Shown here piece by piece: positions 1 through 12,800 of a DNA stretch of 64,000 nt. The DNA comes from Blastomussa wellsi (Eukaryota > Cnidaria > Anthozoa > Scleractinia > Plerogyridae). Positions within the stretch are counted from its first letter, which is position 1. Every line of letters starts with the position of its first letter. The stretch spans positions 21,445,175-21,509,174 of the forward strand of contig OX393570.1 in NCBI GenBank assembly GCA_947652115.1, in the 5' to 3' direction. The notes below the pieces were generated by a model, which saw only the letters and a list, made by a program, of their open reading frames with translations, was not told the origin of the DNA and ran no database searches. The position numbers were made by a program, and so were the translations under genes.

Positions 1-912
1 CAAATGAAGCTGATGGTCTGTTAATTGCCTGCAAATCACTTCGTATATATTGTGTTCACGGCCGAACATTAGCAGATTCTTAAATTACTGTGACGATCTT
101 ATCAAGTCATAGGCAAGACGTTTCTTCAGCCTTCATCTTTTTCCTGTAATTCAAAAAGGTGCGAAATTCACGAGTTGTTTTTGGCGATAAATCGTGCAAC
201 AAGTCTACTCGCGCGCGCGGGCGCAAAATCTTCTTGATAAACAAAATAATTTATTTCTATAAATTGGCATATGTTATTGCTTTGCTTGTATTTGCATTCG
301 ATTATACATTTGAATTCATAATTATCGCTATCCTTGCAGAATTCCATGCGAAGGTTGACAAGGCAGAAAGCTAAATGAACTTAAATTTCGAACAATTGAC
401 GTCGCAGCTAAAATGCCAAGAAAGGGAGTTTTCAAGTGTGAAACGGATTTCGTCGACTGGATTTCGTTTCATGGATATATTCTCGATGCGAGGTAGCGAG
501 GCGCCAAGCAATTGTCCCAGGAATGATTGAGGAGTGCAGATTTGTGAATACTTTATCTGGTCCAATGCGTTTTTAACAATTCCGTGGGCTGTGGTTTGAA
601 GGTTCGCTCCAATGGTTTTCAAATCTCGAAGGACTATCGGTGTCGACTGCTTTACTATCAATCATGTGATACAAGTTTGGTTGGAGCTTACGTCCTGAAA
701 CAACGCACAGTTATCACAAGAAAGAGGCATAACTGCTAGTTATAGAAAAACAACATTATTCTCGATTTAATAGTACTGTGAGCTCATCACTCGCTTAAAT
801 TCGTAGAGTTGAAGTACTTAACACAATTTAAGCGTCAAGACGCGAGCTCGATCAAGTTTGTCTGGATCTTCTTCGTTGTACTTACTGTACATACGATAAA
901 CAAAGATTTAGG
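1..912. other. upstream region of the K2P gene, no gene called
   Basis: No convincing gene is seen. The stretch should hold the promoter and 5' UTR of the channel gene that starts at 913, but I recognise no specific TATA box or initiator. A minus-strand open frame at 661-371 has fairly protein-like composition, but it has no ATG at its start and a stop directly upstream, so it could only be an internal or last exon. Confidence 0.5.
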
Positions 913-3291
913 ATGCCGACATTTTTCAAAGGAAAAGACAAAGAAGAGGAAGAAGAGGGAGATCGGAAGAAAATTCTTCCAAATATGAACCTTCCATCCA
1001 TTGATAGCACAAAACTTAAAGGATCATTGAAGTGTTTGAAATGGATTCAAAAGAAAATTCAGAAGAAGGGAGCCGCCTTTCCACTTTTTATGATTCTGCT
1101 CAACACAGTTTACTTGACCCTTGGAGGCCTCATATTTATGGCCGTTGAAAGACAGCCTAAAGTTGTCGTGAACACTTCGCAAGAACTGGTGGAAATTTTC
1201 GACGTTTTAAAGGTAAGCTTTTAATCTTCTAGTATGACACTGTTCGCGCGCGCAAGCTGTTTGAAACTATTCCATTCAAACAGAATCGGGTAGCAGTGGA
1301 CAAAATAAGTAAAAACATTGTATCACTAGCTAAACACAATTCAAAACTTACGAAATTTCGTAGTTATGTATAATTTAATACTTATATGTGTTTTAATTCC
1401 AAAAGAAAACTCAACAAATAGGAGACGCTATTTAGGAAGTACATCATGTGTGAGTTTGTATTCCGAACATTTTACAAACCGTTGATGAAAGAAGCCATTT
1501 AATATACTTTTAAGTTTTATGAAGGTGAAATGCGTCAAAAGATTTATATTTTTCCGAAGAAAAATTCCATTAGATGAAGGCCTAAGGCATTTATTATTAA
1601 TCAAGCGAGCCTTCCGTTACGGCTATGACCCAGTAGAATACGTTCTTTGTCTTGCAATCTTCTTGCAAAAGAACCCGTGTTAAAGAACTCCACGAGAAGT
1701 TGTTTTATACAATGCAAAAAAGGGTTTACTGAAACTTGCTTGCAACTTTTAGCGAACTTACAGTTCTAAAATTTACCACTTGGTGTAAACTTATTGATGA
1801 AAAAACTTGCAGGATACTTCAGAGTATGCAAATTTTGGTCATTAACTCTATCTTGATCATAAACCCCACCGAGGTTGCAAGTTTTCATTTAATCTATTTT
1901 TCTGTCGGTAAATAAGTTTACTAGCTTCTATCAATTGTAAATCATTCATCAATAACAGATAGTTCTATACTGTTTCGTCATTCTGTTGCAATTTTTATCC
2001 TGGTGAAATCTAAGGAAATCTCTAATTCTTGCCCATATGTAAATTTGCGGGAATCAATACAAAAGCAAGCAGCAAAATAGCTGGATTCCATTTGACATAT
2101 TTGAGTTTAATTTCGCGATGTTTCCACTCTAGTTTTCAGAGCTCAGAACTACATGTAATAGTTCTTTAGTTATATGAGAATCATATATTTATAGATCGCG
2201 AAGACTAAACTATCTTTCTCATTCAAAACCTCAGGTTTTATTCTCGGAGCGAAGAGATTCATCAATATTTATCATTTTCAATTAGAATCCATTCAACGGG
2301 TAACCAATATTCCAACGAAGACATTCCCGCCCACAGAAAGAGTTAATTCCACCAAGAAAACATTTTCCTTCGCTAAATCGCCAATTTCAGTACTTCTGCT
2401 TAGTGAAAATATGTTTTCTTAAATAAGTTTTTGTTTTGGCTATTACAGTGACTTGGTCTTTTGTTTAAACTTTCTATGGTAAAAATTCTACCGATCGTTT
2501 TAATTCTTTGAATGCCTCAACTACAATTTAGTGTTAATTACAAATTAAGAAAGCTTTTACTTTTGTAATGCGCCTCTTTCGAACAATTTACTTCGTTCAC
2601 TCCCTTAATTATAAAAGCCCAACCGATGTCCCTAAAATTTGTCTACTTATGAATGCCAAAACATGAATAAAAAGGTTTTTTAAAGATTTTCGTAGAGTAC
2701 GTAGACCAGTAAACCAATCGAAAGTCGAACTAGAAACACGTGGTAAATTGCAAGCGCGGGAAAAGTCATTCAGGTTTGTTTTTCGTTTCGAATCTGATTG
2801 GCCACGAGAAAAACGCCTTTGCTGTGATTGGTTAGTCTACTCAGCACGAGGTGAACGTCTGCACCAATGAAACGTTTCATAACAGAACAAAACAGACGCA
2901 TATCTGCCAGTTTAAGAAAAAACTTCCTTATTTTAATTTCTCTCATCAGAATTCTGATATTACTCAGAACGTGTCGCTATCCAGTCAACTAAGCATCCCT
3001 AACTTAGTGAAGAATCTCACTTCAAAAGATTTAGAAAAGTTTGAAGAAGTTCTTGCTGGAATAAGCAATCAGCGTACAGCGGCATCTAAACCAGAGTGGA
3101 ATATTTACAATTCTATATTCTTCTGTATGACAGTCACAACAACGATTGGTAAGTTTTGTTGTTACTACATGTACAAGGTGGTTCTAACTTTTAAGTCTGT
3201 GGATGAAACTCTAATGTGTGACCATTCAAATGAAAGCTATTGAGCAGTACGTTAATGTGGTACTGTTTATTAATTAATAGAGGGGGTAAGC

Positions 3292-3325
<34 letters not shown>

Positions 3326-5597
3326 GTATAACAATATAATTTGGTTTTGTCAACTGGGTTGATAATGTCAATTGGCCACCGTAAAGAGATTCAAGTGCTG
3401 ACGTTTCGAGCGTTAGCCCTTCGTCGGAGCGAATCCTCGATTCGACTAGCTATTGAGCAGTACTTTCATGTGGTACTGTGTACTGTACAAGGAAGTTCTA
3501 ATTTTTAAGCCTGTGGATGATACCCAGGCGTAGGACCATTTCAATGAAAGCTACTGAGCAGAACATCCATATAATGCTACACCATCTGACAGATCAAATT
3601 ACAATGAGCTCCATGCTGTTCATCTTTTTTCCAGGTTATGGAAACTTGTCCCCAGTAACAGTAGGTGGCCGCGTCATTTGCGTTATCTACGCTTTATTAG
3701 GAATACCGCTGACTCTGGCACTGCTTGCTATTGTTGGTAAAATCTTGGGCGACTACATCAATGACGCATGCGCATGGTTGCTTAAGTGGTACAGAAAAGT
3801 TCACACATCGTATGAATATGAACGAACGTAAGTATATCGTGTGTGAACATGGTTTAGTCGCTGGCTCTTGCTGCATTGGCTTTGAGTGTCATGTTTGTTT
3901 TGTTTTTTTTTTCGCCCGCCGTCTCTCAGCCAATTAGCAATAATTCTAAAAGCAACCATGACTAACTCGCGCAGATTTCCCTGCATCGTGTCTATCATTT
4001 GTATCTGCTTCGAGTTTTGATTGAATGGATCATCACTTGACTGTTTACCCCCTCTGTGGAACGGTTAATTTGGGTTCAGTTTAGCTAGGAGCGAATTTCT
4101 TCAGACCCGCCACCATTATGTTTATAAAATGGCCAATATGCGAGGTCGTTCAATAACTGTCAAACATGATCCGATCACAGCTAATGTTGCTAGTCTTCTT
4201 TGACAAGATACGAGTTCACCGAGCGTTTTAATTATTTGCCAGTATTTATGTGATTGCCTTGATACTTGACCGTTACAATTATACACCTGGGTGGAGAGAG
4301 GCGCTACGGGAGCTAAATATTTTGTCCAAAAGCTCAACAAAATGATCCGCGCAGACCAGAAATGGAAATTTTAAATTTTTCGTGAACACCTTGATGTCCT
4401 TTCCACTCCGTAAGTTTTCGTTAAAGCCTTTTCCCACCAGTGAGTATTTATGTCTGTTGTACCCAAGTGCACGGTGAAATTCCTAAAACTGTTAATTTCA
4501 TATTGTTTCTAGAGTCCAAGAAGGAGATGAAGGTCAAGTTGACGCACCGTTATGGATGGGATTGTTAATACTCGTCTTGTTTACCACTGTAATGGCAGGG
4601 TTGTTTTGCTGGATTGAAGGCTGGGACTTTGGCACCTCGTTATATTTTCAATACATTACATATCTCACGATTGGATTTGGTGACGTTGTTCCGGAGAAAG
4701 GGGAGGTAAATAATTTGATTTTTCCCTTTTTAAAAGTAAGGAAAATTGAGAAACGAACCATCTCTCCAAACATTGATTAAACTCTCGGTTTAACTACAAA
4801 TAAAATGTGTAAAATAAATTGATTTAGCCCAGCCTTTAAGGGGAGCTTGGAAACATTCACCGGTGAGCGTCATTTTCCCCTCCATTAACTGTATACTTGA
4901 GCCCGCGATGTTATACCGGTCAGCGGATACATTTTGGCAGCTGTCAATTGTCCATACTTTTATTTATGGAGCTGATGTGGTCTCCCCTCCCCTTCCCCAA
5001 GAGCCTGGGCATATGGTCACGTGACAACCAAATACTCTTGGCTGAATGGGTTCCAAATTTTCTTATGCTTGATGCTCCGCTGGCCCGCTGGCGCGCTTCG
5101 CTCTCTGAAGCTCCGCTATAAATACATGGGTTCTTTAACGCCCCCTGCTTACCGTAACACTAGCTAACACTGAAGGACCCCAAACAAGAACTTCTGAACC
5201 CCAGACATGTTCGGATTATTTTCGAATTTTTGTTGAAATTCCCCTAAGATGACATAAATTAAATTTGGTTTTGATATTAATTTGGTTTTGATATTTCTAG
5301 CTTGTCTTCGTCAATGTTTTCCTGGTGTACCTTGGCCTGTCAGTCCTGTCTATCACGCTGAGTATGATCGCGTCAAACATCCACCACCAAATGCAGAAAG
5401 CCTCGTTTATTGAGAAACTCAAAGACACCGAGATGTCCGATTCTTCTTATGTTGGTTCGGCCGTGGGGATTGGAGACGAGGAAAACAGCCATGGTAACGG
5501 AAGCCGTGGAAGGAGGGGGTCTGAGGACGACAGCGCAATCGCGAAGCAAGACACAAATGGCGGGAAATCCTATGGAAGCACAGAAAGTAGTCCTTAA
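913..5597 (+). CDS. two-pore-domain (K2P) potassium channel, complete 5-exon gene
   Basis: Exons read as 913-1212, 2845-3148, 3635-3827, 4513-4705 and 5301-5597. All have GT-AG borders and matching phases, giving 428 residues. The product is a background potassium channel of the plasma membrane; two subunits, each with two pore loops, form one pore. The order is: basic/acidic N-terminus; TM1 about 56-79; a long extracellular cap (80-190) with two cysteines (106, 121) and several N-x-S/T sites; pore loop 1 with filter TIGYGN (200-205); TM2 with the family hallmark YALLGIPLTL; TM3 about 279-300; pore loop 2 TIGFGD (318-323); TM4 about 331-353; and a short polar, Ser/Gly-rich tail. Pore filter 1 is split by the intron between exons 2 and 3 inside its first glycine codon, which helps fix both borders. 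The filters resemble the TREK/TALK/TRESK groups, but I cannot assign a subfamily. Length is normal for K2P proteins. The start is the first ATG of the frame. Confidence 0.93.
1213..2844 (+). other. intron 1 of the K2P gene
   Basis: This 1.6 kb AT-rich intron starts GTAAGC. It ends ACTCAG after a weak pyrimidine tract, so the acceptor is the least certain border of the gene. No repeat or nested gene is recognised inside it. Confidence 0.6.
3170..3576 (+). repeat. interrupted tandem repeat in K2P intron 2, unit about 100-110 bp
   Basis: The block from about 3170 (TGTACAAGGTGGTTC...) to about 3275 contains AAGCTATTGAGCAGTAC and TGTGGTACTG. The same order of words recurs from 3448 to 3576 with small changes. 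The unit fits an array whose copies are now separated by another repeat (3280-3447). It begins about 20 bases after the pore-exon donor at 3149. Confidence 0.65.
3280..3447 (-). repeat. dispersed repeat with hammerhead-ribozyme-like core, copy 1
   Basis: On the minus strand this copy contains, in order: GATTC and GCT (3435-3428); CCGACGA (3427-3421); a 4-bp hairpin arm pair within 3420-3408; GAAA (3407-3404); C-G-T-C (3403-3400); then AGC and GAATC (3399-3388). GATTC/GAATC and GCT/AGC can pair as stem I. This is the order of a type I hammerhead with a very short stem III. The core has C where the catalytic consensus CUGANGA needs U4, so this copy is probably inactive. Related copies lie at 59853-59997 and 60637-60881. 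The hammerhead reading is inference. Confidence 0.55.
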
Positions 5598-5824
5598 TTT
5601 TTTTCTTTGCAATTTTATTTTAAAGACTCAGCTTAACTTTCAGAATGCCAAAGGTCATTGTGAGAAGTTTATTGGGGTTTGTTGATCTTTATTTTATCAG
5701 AACCCCAAACAAAAACGTTACGTGGCTTTAGGTATCGACATGAAAAATTCAGCAGTTCGCAATTTCCAACTATAAAACTCGGACAATTTGATGCTATGTC
5801 TGGCAAGCTTTAAATTTACAAAAT

Positions 5825-5830
5825 AATAAA
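5825..5830 (+). promoter_or_regulatory. candidate polyadenylation signal of the K2P gene
   Basis: An AATAAA hexamer lies about 230 bases after the K2P stop codon. It is the first good hexamer downstream. Confidence 0.45.
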
Positions 5831-7462
5831 GTTACGCAAATTGCAAAATCGTCCTATTAAATTCACCTTTCTTCTCTTATTTCATGGGAAATGATTTAAA
5901 GTTCCAAAGTTCTTATAGTTGTCAGATAGGGATTCGTCTTTGCACTTTCAGCTTAAGTTTATTTAAAAGACATATCAGCTAATGGAGCTGTCTGATCGCT
6001 AATTTAAAATCATTTGTACTGATTAGCTCGTTCGATAGGACAGGGTCAAGTTGCGTTAATTTTGCCTGGCGTGTAAAGTCAGTACATTTTAGACAGCAAC
6101 ATAATACGTAACTGGACCAGAATTTGGCAACAAATGTATGTGCAATTTAAATATCTTCAATTGAATTAAATTTATGACGTGCCACTATTATTTATATTAA
6201 AAAAGGCATGTTTAGCAGCAAAACTAGTACAGTAAGACAATTATTATCTTTACTCTTGCCCCATGAATTGAATGTATATATTACCCTAAGCCAACATAAC
6301 TGACGAAATTTATTTTTGTATCTGGTATGTATAATTAACATACAACGAGACGTGTTCAAAATTGAACAACTTCCTGGATTCAGTGCTATAACAATCCGGA
6401 TTAGATTAGCTAGTTAGGTAAGAAAACTACTCCGTAATGAGAAGGAATGGGCAATTGTACTGGCATTACACTAATAAAAGCACTTGACACTGTTTTACTT
6501 TGATGATGCATTTTCTAGGATCAAGACTACGAACAGTTAATTAAAAAAACAATTATTGACTATAACGAACGTTTCGGTTGTTTTTTTTCTTTTTCACAAA
6601 TTCGTTATATTGAGGTTTTTGATATAACGAAGCCTCGATATAACGAGCCAATTTTCCCAGTTACTTGGCACTTCGTTAAATCGATCCAGGTTCCTCTGTA
6701 AATGAAAGTTACGAAGAAAACCAACTGACACGTCTTACAGTACAACTTCAAACCTCGATCTTTAGCAATGTTTTGCGCTTGGTGTCTTTATAACGCACAG
6801 CTCGCGAGGTCGCTTACTCACTTTTGCTAACATTTTCTGCTCTATTTTGAAACCAGGAAATTCTAACTGAGGAAGTTAGTTTTCCTCCCTGACTAGTTTC
6901 AATCATTGCATCACTCAAATATTTTTGTATGTTTCTATGGAAACAGTGCGGCGCTGGAAGTTGATCAAGTATTGCAGTGAATTTAAAATAAATCTCCAGG
7001 AATGTTTCTCGACTTCCAGCCTTTCAAATTTGCGACGCTAGACAAACGTGACATTCATTGTTCACTGAAATCGGATGTTTAATTCTTAGTCCGTTTTATT
7101 ACACAAAATTTAAATACAGCAAAAATATACACATATATATCAGCTATGTACAAATATACTTTGTCGATTCTGCCTGTTAAACAAGGTGCTGTTTCGCAAG
7201 CATTTACAACAAGGATGTCTCATTCACTTGAAAAAAATGGCTGTCACGCAGTAGTCAGTGATCACGCAATTACGCTATGTACTTGTATGCCACATCCGGC
7301 AGCCACGTGTAACAGCGGAAGTCAGTTAGTTTCTGCCAAGTTCTGGATGAGTCAGCAACGCACCGTAGATATTTTTCCCTGGAAGGCCGTGCATGAGTAT
7401 GTTTTAGATTCCAAGTGGAAAAAGGCACTACATCGCTCTCCAGGAAAGGCTTTTAATTTCGC
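5831..7462. other. intergenic stretch, no gene seen
   Basis: AT-rich sequence with no protein-like frame of note. Around 6560-6705 there is a degraded repeat with TTCGTTATAT and TTCCTCTGTA words that resembles the end of a mariner/pogo-type element. AATAAA on the minus strand near 7095-7100 could serve the small minus-strand gene above it. Confidence 0.4.
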
Positions 7463-8228
7463 TCATTTCTCGCTTTCCTCTTCTTCGCCTGTCGCCGCTA
7501 TGATAAATAAATAGATAAAAATAAGTAAAAGAAAATTCTCGAAAGTGCTTTTGTTTAGAATTAGTTCACCATAAAATACGAAAACCGAAAATCATTAATT
7601 TTTATAAAAGGGAGTTTTGGTATCTATAAATAAAATTTGTAAAATTGTACTGGTGACTTAGTTGTCGAACTCTATCCAACTAACCGTTGCCAGCATTTTT
7701 TCAAGACTTCAGAACACCAGAATTCGTAACCTTTTGCTTGACATAGAAAATGCGAATTTCCGCAAAATACGTTTGAAGTCAAATTAACACTTCGAGTGCT
7801 TTTAAAATATATTATTTTTATAAACACTTTGGCTGGTAACCAAACTGAAAAGCCGGTTGGCATTTAAAAATATTGGCTTATGAAAATTTTAATATTGGAA
7901 AGAAAAAATGCTGACTTTATAACCTCGTTCAATATAAATTATAGATTGGAAAATAAAAATGTTAGGTAGGCTTAAAATTTTGTATAGTTTCTTATAGCTT
8001 AGGCATATACCGCAATTTAAAATCTTGCATACAGGGATAGAAATTAGTATGACCCTTATATAGAATATTTTTACCTTTGCTTTTCGGGATGTGAAAATAA
8101 TCTGGAGGCTGGAACGGAGTCGGTCCAGTACACAGACATGCGATGGAAAACGCGATCGCTTGCAATCTCTCTGTGTCCGACTTTTTCGCGAGAAGCTTCT
8201 CCACTTTTGGGTCTAGGAAACTTTCCAT
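7463..8228 (-). CDS. possible two-exon gene for a 62-residue protein of unknown function
   Basis: Exon 1 (8228-8075) starts with ATG and encodes 51 residues beginning MESFLDPKVEKLLAKK. It ends AAAG before a GTAAAA donor. Exon 2 (7497-7463) follows an ATCATAG acceptor and closes the frame in the right phase with a short acidic tail (ATGEEEESEK, stop). A minus-strand AATAAA lies near 7095. The first exon has an amphipathic helical N-terminal half and a proline-rich stretch (GPTPFQPPDYFHIP). I do not recognise a family. A long plus-strand open frame (7146-7514) overlaps exon 2 but shows no domain. The gene is divergent from XPG, which starts 1.6 kb away. Confidence 0.4.
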
Positions 8229-9853
8229 TTTACTTTGTCCGGCACGGCTTTCGGTTTCCTGACACTTGAAAAATTCTTGAGAGGATTGCAGTCCGGACGA
8301 TTGATGATAAATAAATTGTCAACAAACGGTGCACATATTTATAATCGCGAAAAATTTGATTTGCTTCTAAAAAAGGATATTCGTTGACGAGCTGAACATC
8401 TGAAAGTCACCGCGGAAGCACTTGTAACTACACCCACTGAGTTTGATTGAGGTTTATTACTCTTGATTTTATGGTGTCCGGTAGTGAAGAGTAAAATCCC
8501 ACGATTTCAACATTATGGATTTTGAAAGCAAATTTGTTAAGTTCTCATTTAATGATGATGTAATAGCTATTATCGAGTTTTGTAACATTGCCACGCACCT
8601 GCGAGTAGAGGAGAAAAAACCCAACTGATCTCTTGCTTGAGAAAAACAAGACGTGAAAATACACATTGATAATTCAAAATTTAACTCTTATTCAGAAAAT
8701 AATACTTATTCCACAATAAAATACCTCTTTTTGTTATTATGTCACGCTTGAGCAAAGGTCAGAAAAGTCAATTATCCACCCCCTCCCCCACAGAATGTTC
8801 GTGTAGCAAACAGGTCAAAACTAATCTCTTTGTATCTTCTGGTAAACAACGATACTTTTTCTCACTCACTATCCCGTAAATTTTGTAGAAAGAGATACTA
8901 TTGTTTGGCAGGGTTTAAATTATTGTGTGCTGTTTGTTTTGGTGAGTTTCCTTGCTCAACAAAGCATGGCCTTTTCAGGGCAATAAAATATCTCAAGGAC
9001 TTGTCCAAATGTTGGCTTTTTACGGAAGTGAATGACTTGTTTGAAGAGGGATTTTCCCTTTCAGCTCAAGTCACATGCTTACCAACAGGATTTAAAATTT
9101 TGATTTCCGATCATTGTGGGTGGGGGCGTTGGTACCAGCAAAAATCTCAAACAATTTCAGTATTTTCCCTGGGACACACCAAGGTTACTAAAAATGGTAT
9201 ACTAGTGCGTTCTAAGAAAGTGAAGCTTGAACAACCAGGCTGAATTGAAACGTTTTCGCATAGAAATATTGAAATGATCAAAATAAATACAAATATCTTC
9301 TCTTTTGAATGACCTTGGTAGCGTGACGAATTTGCCTATTCCGTTCTCTTTTTAAATAACTGTTTTCTTCAAAACAACCTTTGTTTTTGCCTCGCGATAT
9401 TTATTCTGATGTTATATTTCCTTTGTTTCTGCTAAATGCTTGTTGACTGTGTAGGTGGGGAAAGAAAAAACAAAAGTAAGGGTTTCTTTTCATAGACGCG
9501 ACGTAATGTCACGCCAAGTACGATCTGGAAAATTCGAAAATGGGAAATATTTTACCCCTCCCAGCCGCCCACGCAAGCTCTAGACGATCCTGGAAACGAG
9601 GTTCAACGCCAGCGGTTTCCTTTTTGAGAATGATGCGCGGGAAGACGCGCAGAAATTTCCAACATGGCCGGCATCGAAGACTTTTTTTCGATGGTTATAA
9701 TTTGTTTAATTTCTTTGTAACTTTGTCGATTTTTTACTGTGTAATCGAATCGACGTAGAACGGAGGCAAGCAAAAAACAGTAGTTTCGTTGGTGTCGATT
9801 TATCGTGGGATCTGAAATCTTGGTTGGGAAAGTTCTTGTTTTCATCAGCTGTG
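8229..9853. other. intergenic region upstream of XPG
   Basis: Between two divergent starts. It holds several short open frames with no recognisable domain (for example 8830-9243 on the plus strand). It should contain the XPG promoter in its last few hundred bases. No specific motif is called. Confidence 0.4.
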
Positions 9854-12800
9854 ATGGGGGTCAAAGGACTCTGGCAGCTCCTGGAGTCTGTTGGCCGGCC
9901 GATAACTTTGGAGTCTCTTGAAAACAAAGTTCTTGGAGTTGGTATCCTTTAAGGGTGTCAAAAGACAACGCCTGATATATTTTTACCTTTGGTTAATTTG
10001 CTTGATTTAGATGAAGAAGCTAGCTGTAAGCTATACGAGATTTTCTGAAGTCATTTCTTAGCTCCGTCGGCATTCTCTGATCTTTTCTTGAAGTGGTAAG
10101 CACCTGTTTTTGCAAGATTTCCATTTAATTTAGCCTCATACTTAACGTTGTCGGTCTCATTCTGTTCTCTTTGATACAATCAATGCTAAAACCTGAACAA
10201 TGACAAGGCTAGTTAACTGCGTGGAGATGCGAACACGATATCTAAGTTACATGTTTGTGATGGTAGTCTCATGTTATTAATTAACCTCCATGATCTCTGT
10301 TCTTAATAAGGGGATAATACATGAAAGTCTAATCTCAGAAGACAGTATTCAGGGCGTACACCCCAAACATCTGGAACAGGAATCTATTTATCAGCGGTTT
10401 CAAAACTAAGGTGTCAGCAACTTGAAGAGTAGGCAGTTGGTTGTGACATGTTAATGTTGTTGTCCAAGCTGATTGTTGGCCAGAGTAACCTGAGACAATT
10501 AAAATAAAGTAACCAGCAGAACACCAACAGTTGCCAGCTTGTTTTGGAACCCCTGGGTACATAGATGAACAGTCCCACCTTTGGTGACAGATGCTACCTG
10601 CAGATGACATTCATGAATGGGCATTTATTCTTGCTTCAAGACATTTAGAGAGGAAGCCATATCAGTCTCTATCTCCTCTAATGTGGACTTAGAAATGTTG
10701 GTTTTTGAGGAGGCAGGAAAACCAGAGAGCCCGGAAAAAACCCTTGGAATGCGGAGAGAACCAACAGCAAACTCAACCCACATATTGCAACAGGTCCGGG
10801 AATCGAACCTGCGTCACATGGGTAGGAGGCGAGCGCTTTCACCTAGTGCGCCACCCATAGGCGTACGGGCAATTTTTTGCTAGGGGGGGAGGGCGGTGAA
10901 CCATTTGCCCAAAAATTTTTCCCAAGTTGCCTTGCCCAAATTTTTTCATGCTGCCCAAAAAATCTGATTTGCCCAAACTTGGGGGGGGGGGGGGGCTGCA
11001 ACTCCCCCCAGCCCGTATGCCTATGGCGCCACCCTCTCTCCCCTTAAAAAGGCACCTTTAGTAAGAGGGTGCTTTTACTACTTGTAATCCCAGTCAAACC
11101 TTAACATTAATCAGATGCCAGTCTGTTACTAAATCAGTCAGTGAAGGGAATGCGTGACAAGCATGGAAACCCAGTTCCCAATGCACATCTTGTCGGCTTG
11201 TTCAACCGAGTCTGCAAGCTGCTATATTACAGGATCAAACCAGTTTTTGTATTTGATGGTGGAGTTCCTCATCTCAAGAAAAAGACCCTGGTAATAAAAT
11301 AAAACCATTTTCTAACCATTGTACTGACATCAGTTGCTTACAAATTAAACAGTCACTACATTTTGAAAATTCTGTTGTTTTATTACGCAACCATATTCAT
11401 CACTTTTATTCAGTGCATGTACTTTTAAGCTCCGGTTAAGATTTACAAACACTTCTCATAAATATTTTTTATCTATTTTGCATCTTTCTTACATGTTTGC
11501 TGATTTCTGCTTTCCAAAATACGGCAATTTATTTGCTATAAAATGACACGTGTAAATTAGAAATCTGACTTACTTGTGTACAGTTTTAACATGGGATGGT
11601 GCCACAGTAGAATTTTGAGTTCATGTAAATTTTTGGGTTTTATTTTGCAGCAAGCAAGAAAGGAACAGAGATTCAAAGCTATCCATAAATCTAACAGGGC
11701 TGCAGAAAAAATTGTCAAAAATTACTTGAAGGCAAAAGCTCTTGAAACTGTCACAAAAAGAAAAAGGTACCTGAGTATGCAATAGTTAAATGCTAATTCC
11801 CCAGCTGTTAATTAAGCTGTGCATCAGACTTATCAAGTTACAAATTCTACTTTCTGGCCTCTGTACATGCCTTATGTTCCGGTAGTAGTTAGCTGCGACA
11901 ATTTGATAACAAATTTTCAAGTCAGCTTTCCCTTATGATGCTCTGTCCAGGTAAATTTTGACATGGCCCAAAAAGTGGCCACAGAGAATGAAATTGTGAC
12001 AAAAGAAAATCTTACTTTCCAAAATTCAGACAAGCGACATTGGGACTGCCTGGTAGGACCTCCTTTATGTGTGATTTCAGTCTTCTTTGTTCTGTCTGTT
12101 TATTTGTATAATTTTATTTGGTAAGAATTCATAGAGAAAGTTCCTACCAATTTTTGTGAGTTATGGGAGGTTTTCAACAGGGAGCTTAAAGTTGACTGTA
12201 GTTTGTAAAAGTATATTTCAACACAAAGTACTTAGGCCCGAAAAGCATGTATGGAAACTGAGTACTAAAGAATGGTGGATTTGATTCAGATTTGTAGTCT
12301 TTTCATTCATAAAATACAGGTATATTAATTCAAAATAAATACAGCATTGGGACACAACAGTTTTTGAATTCCATTTGTGCATTCTTGTATACAGTCATTA
12401 TCCAATCAAAAACCGAGGACAATTGCCAGAGCTGGCTTCTGATTGGATTAAATCTACAAGGAGTAATGTGAACTGTTTAAAAGTGGTTTTAACGTCTTGT
12501 TGGCTTGCTGTAACAGACTAAATGGAACACTGAGAATCTTTATTTCATCAGTACTACTAATCCTATAAGAAGTAAAAGCCCAAGAGAGCCTGATGTATTT
12601 GAACTTTCTCCATTGCCATCAAGTTCCATAGCAGAGGTTAAAAGGTAAGGGACTTAGTTACTAAGGGGCAGGGATGAAGCTAAGAAATTACATAGCCGGC
12701 TCTTTAACAGTGTACCTTCATAATTACTTTGAGTCTTTGTTTTCTAGTGAAATTTAAGCCACGGTTAAGCTCTCTTTCAGCTGGTGAAGTTAGCCAATAG

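Noticed and set aside
371..661. Minus-strand open frame with protein-like composition upstream of the K2P gene
   Set aside because: No ATG near its start, stop codon just upstream, no recognised domain, and it overlaps the expected K2P promoter. A last exon remains possible but unsupported.
7146..7514. 122-codon plus-strand open frame
   Set aside because: No domain, and its composition looks random. It overlaps the better-supported small minus-strand exon.
10800..10855. Possible tRNA gene on the minus strand
   Set aside because: A and B boxes are present, but the arms do not fold into a full cloverleaf and the body continues as a SINE shared with 39495-39665.
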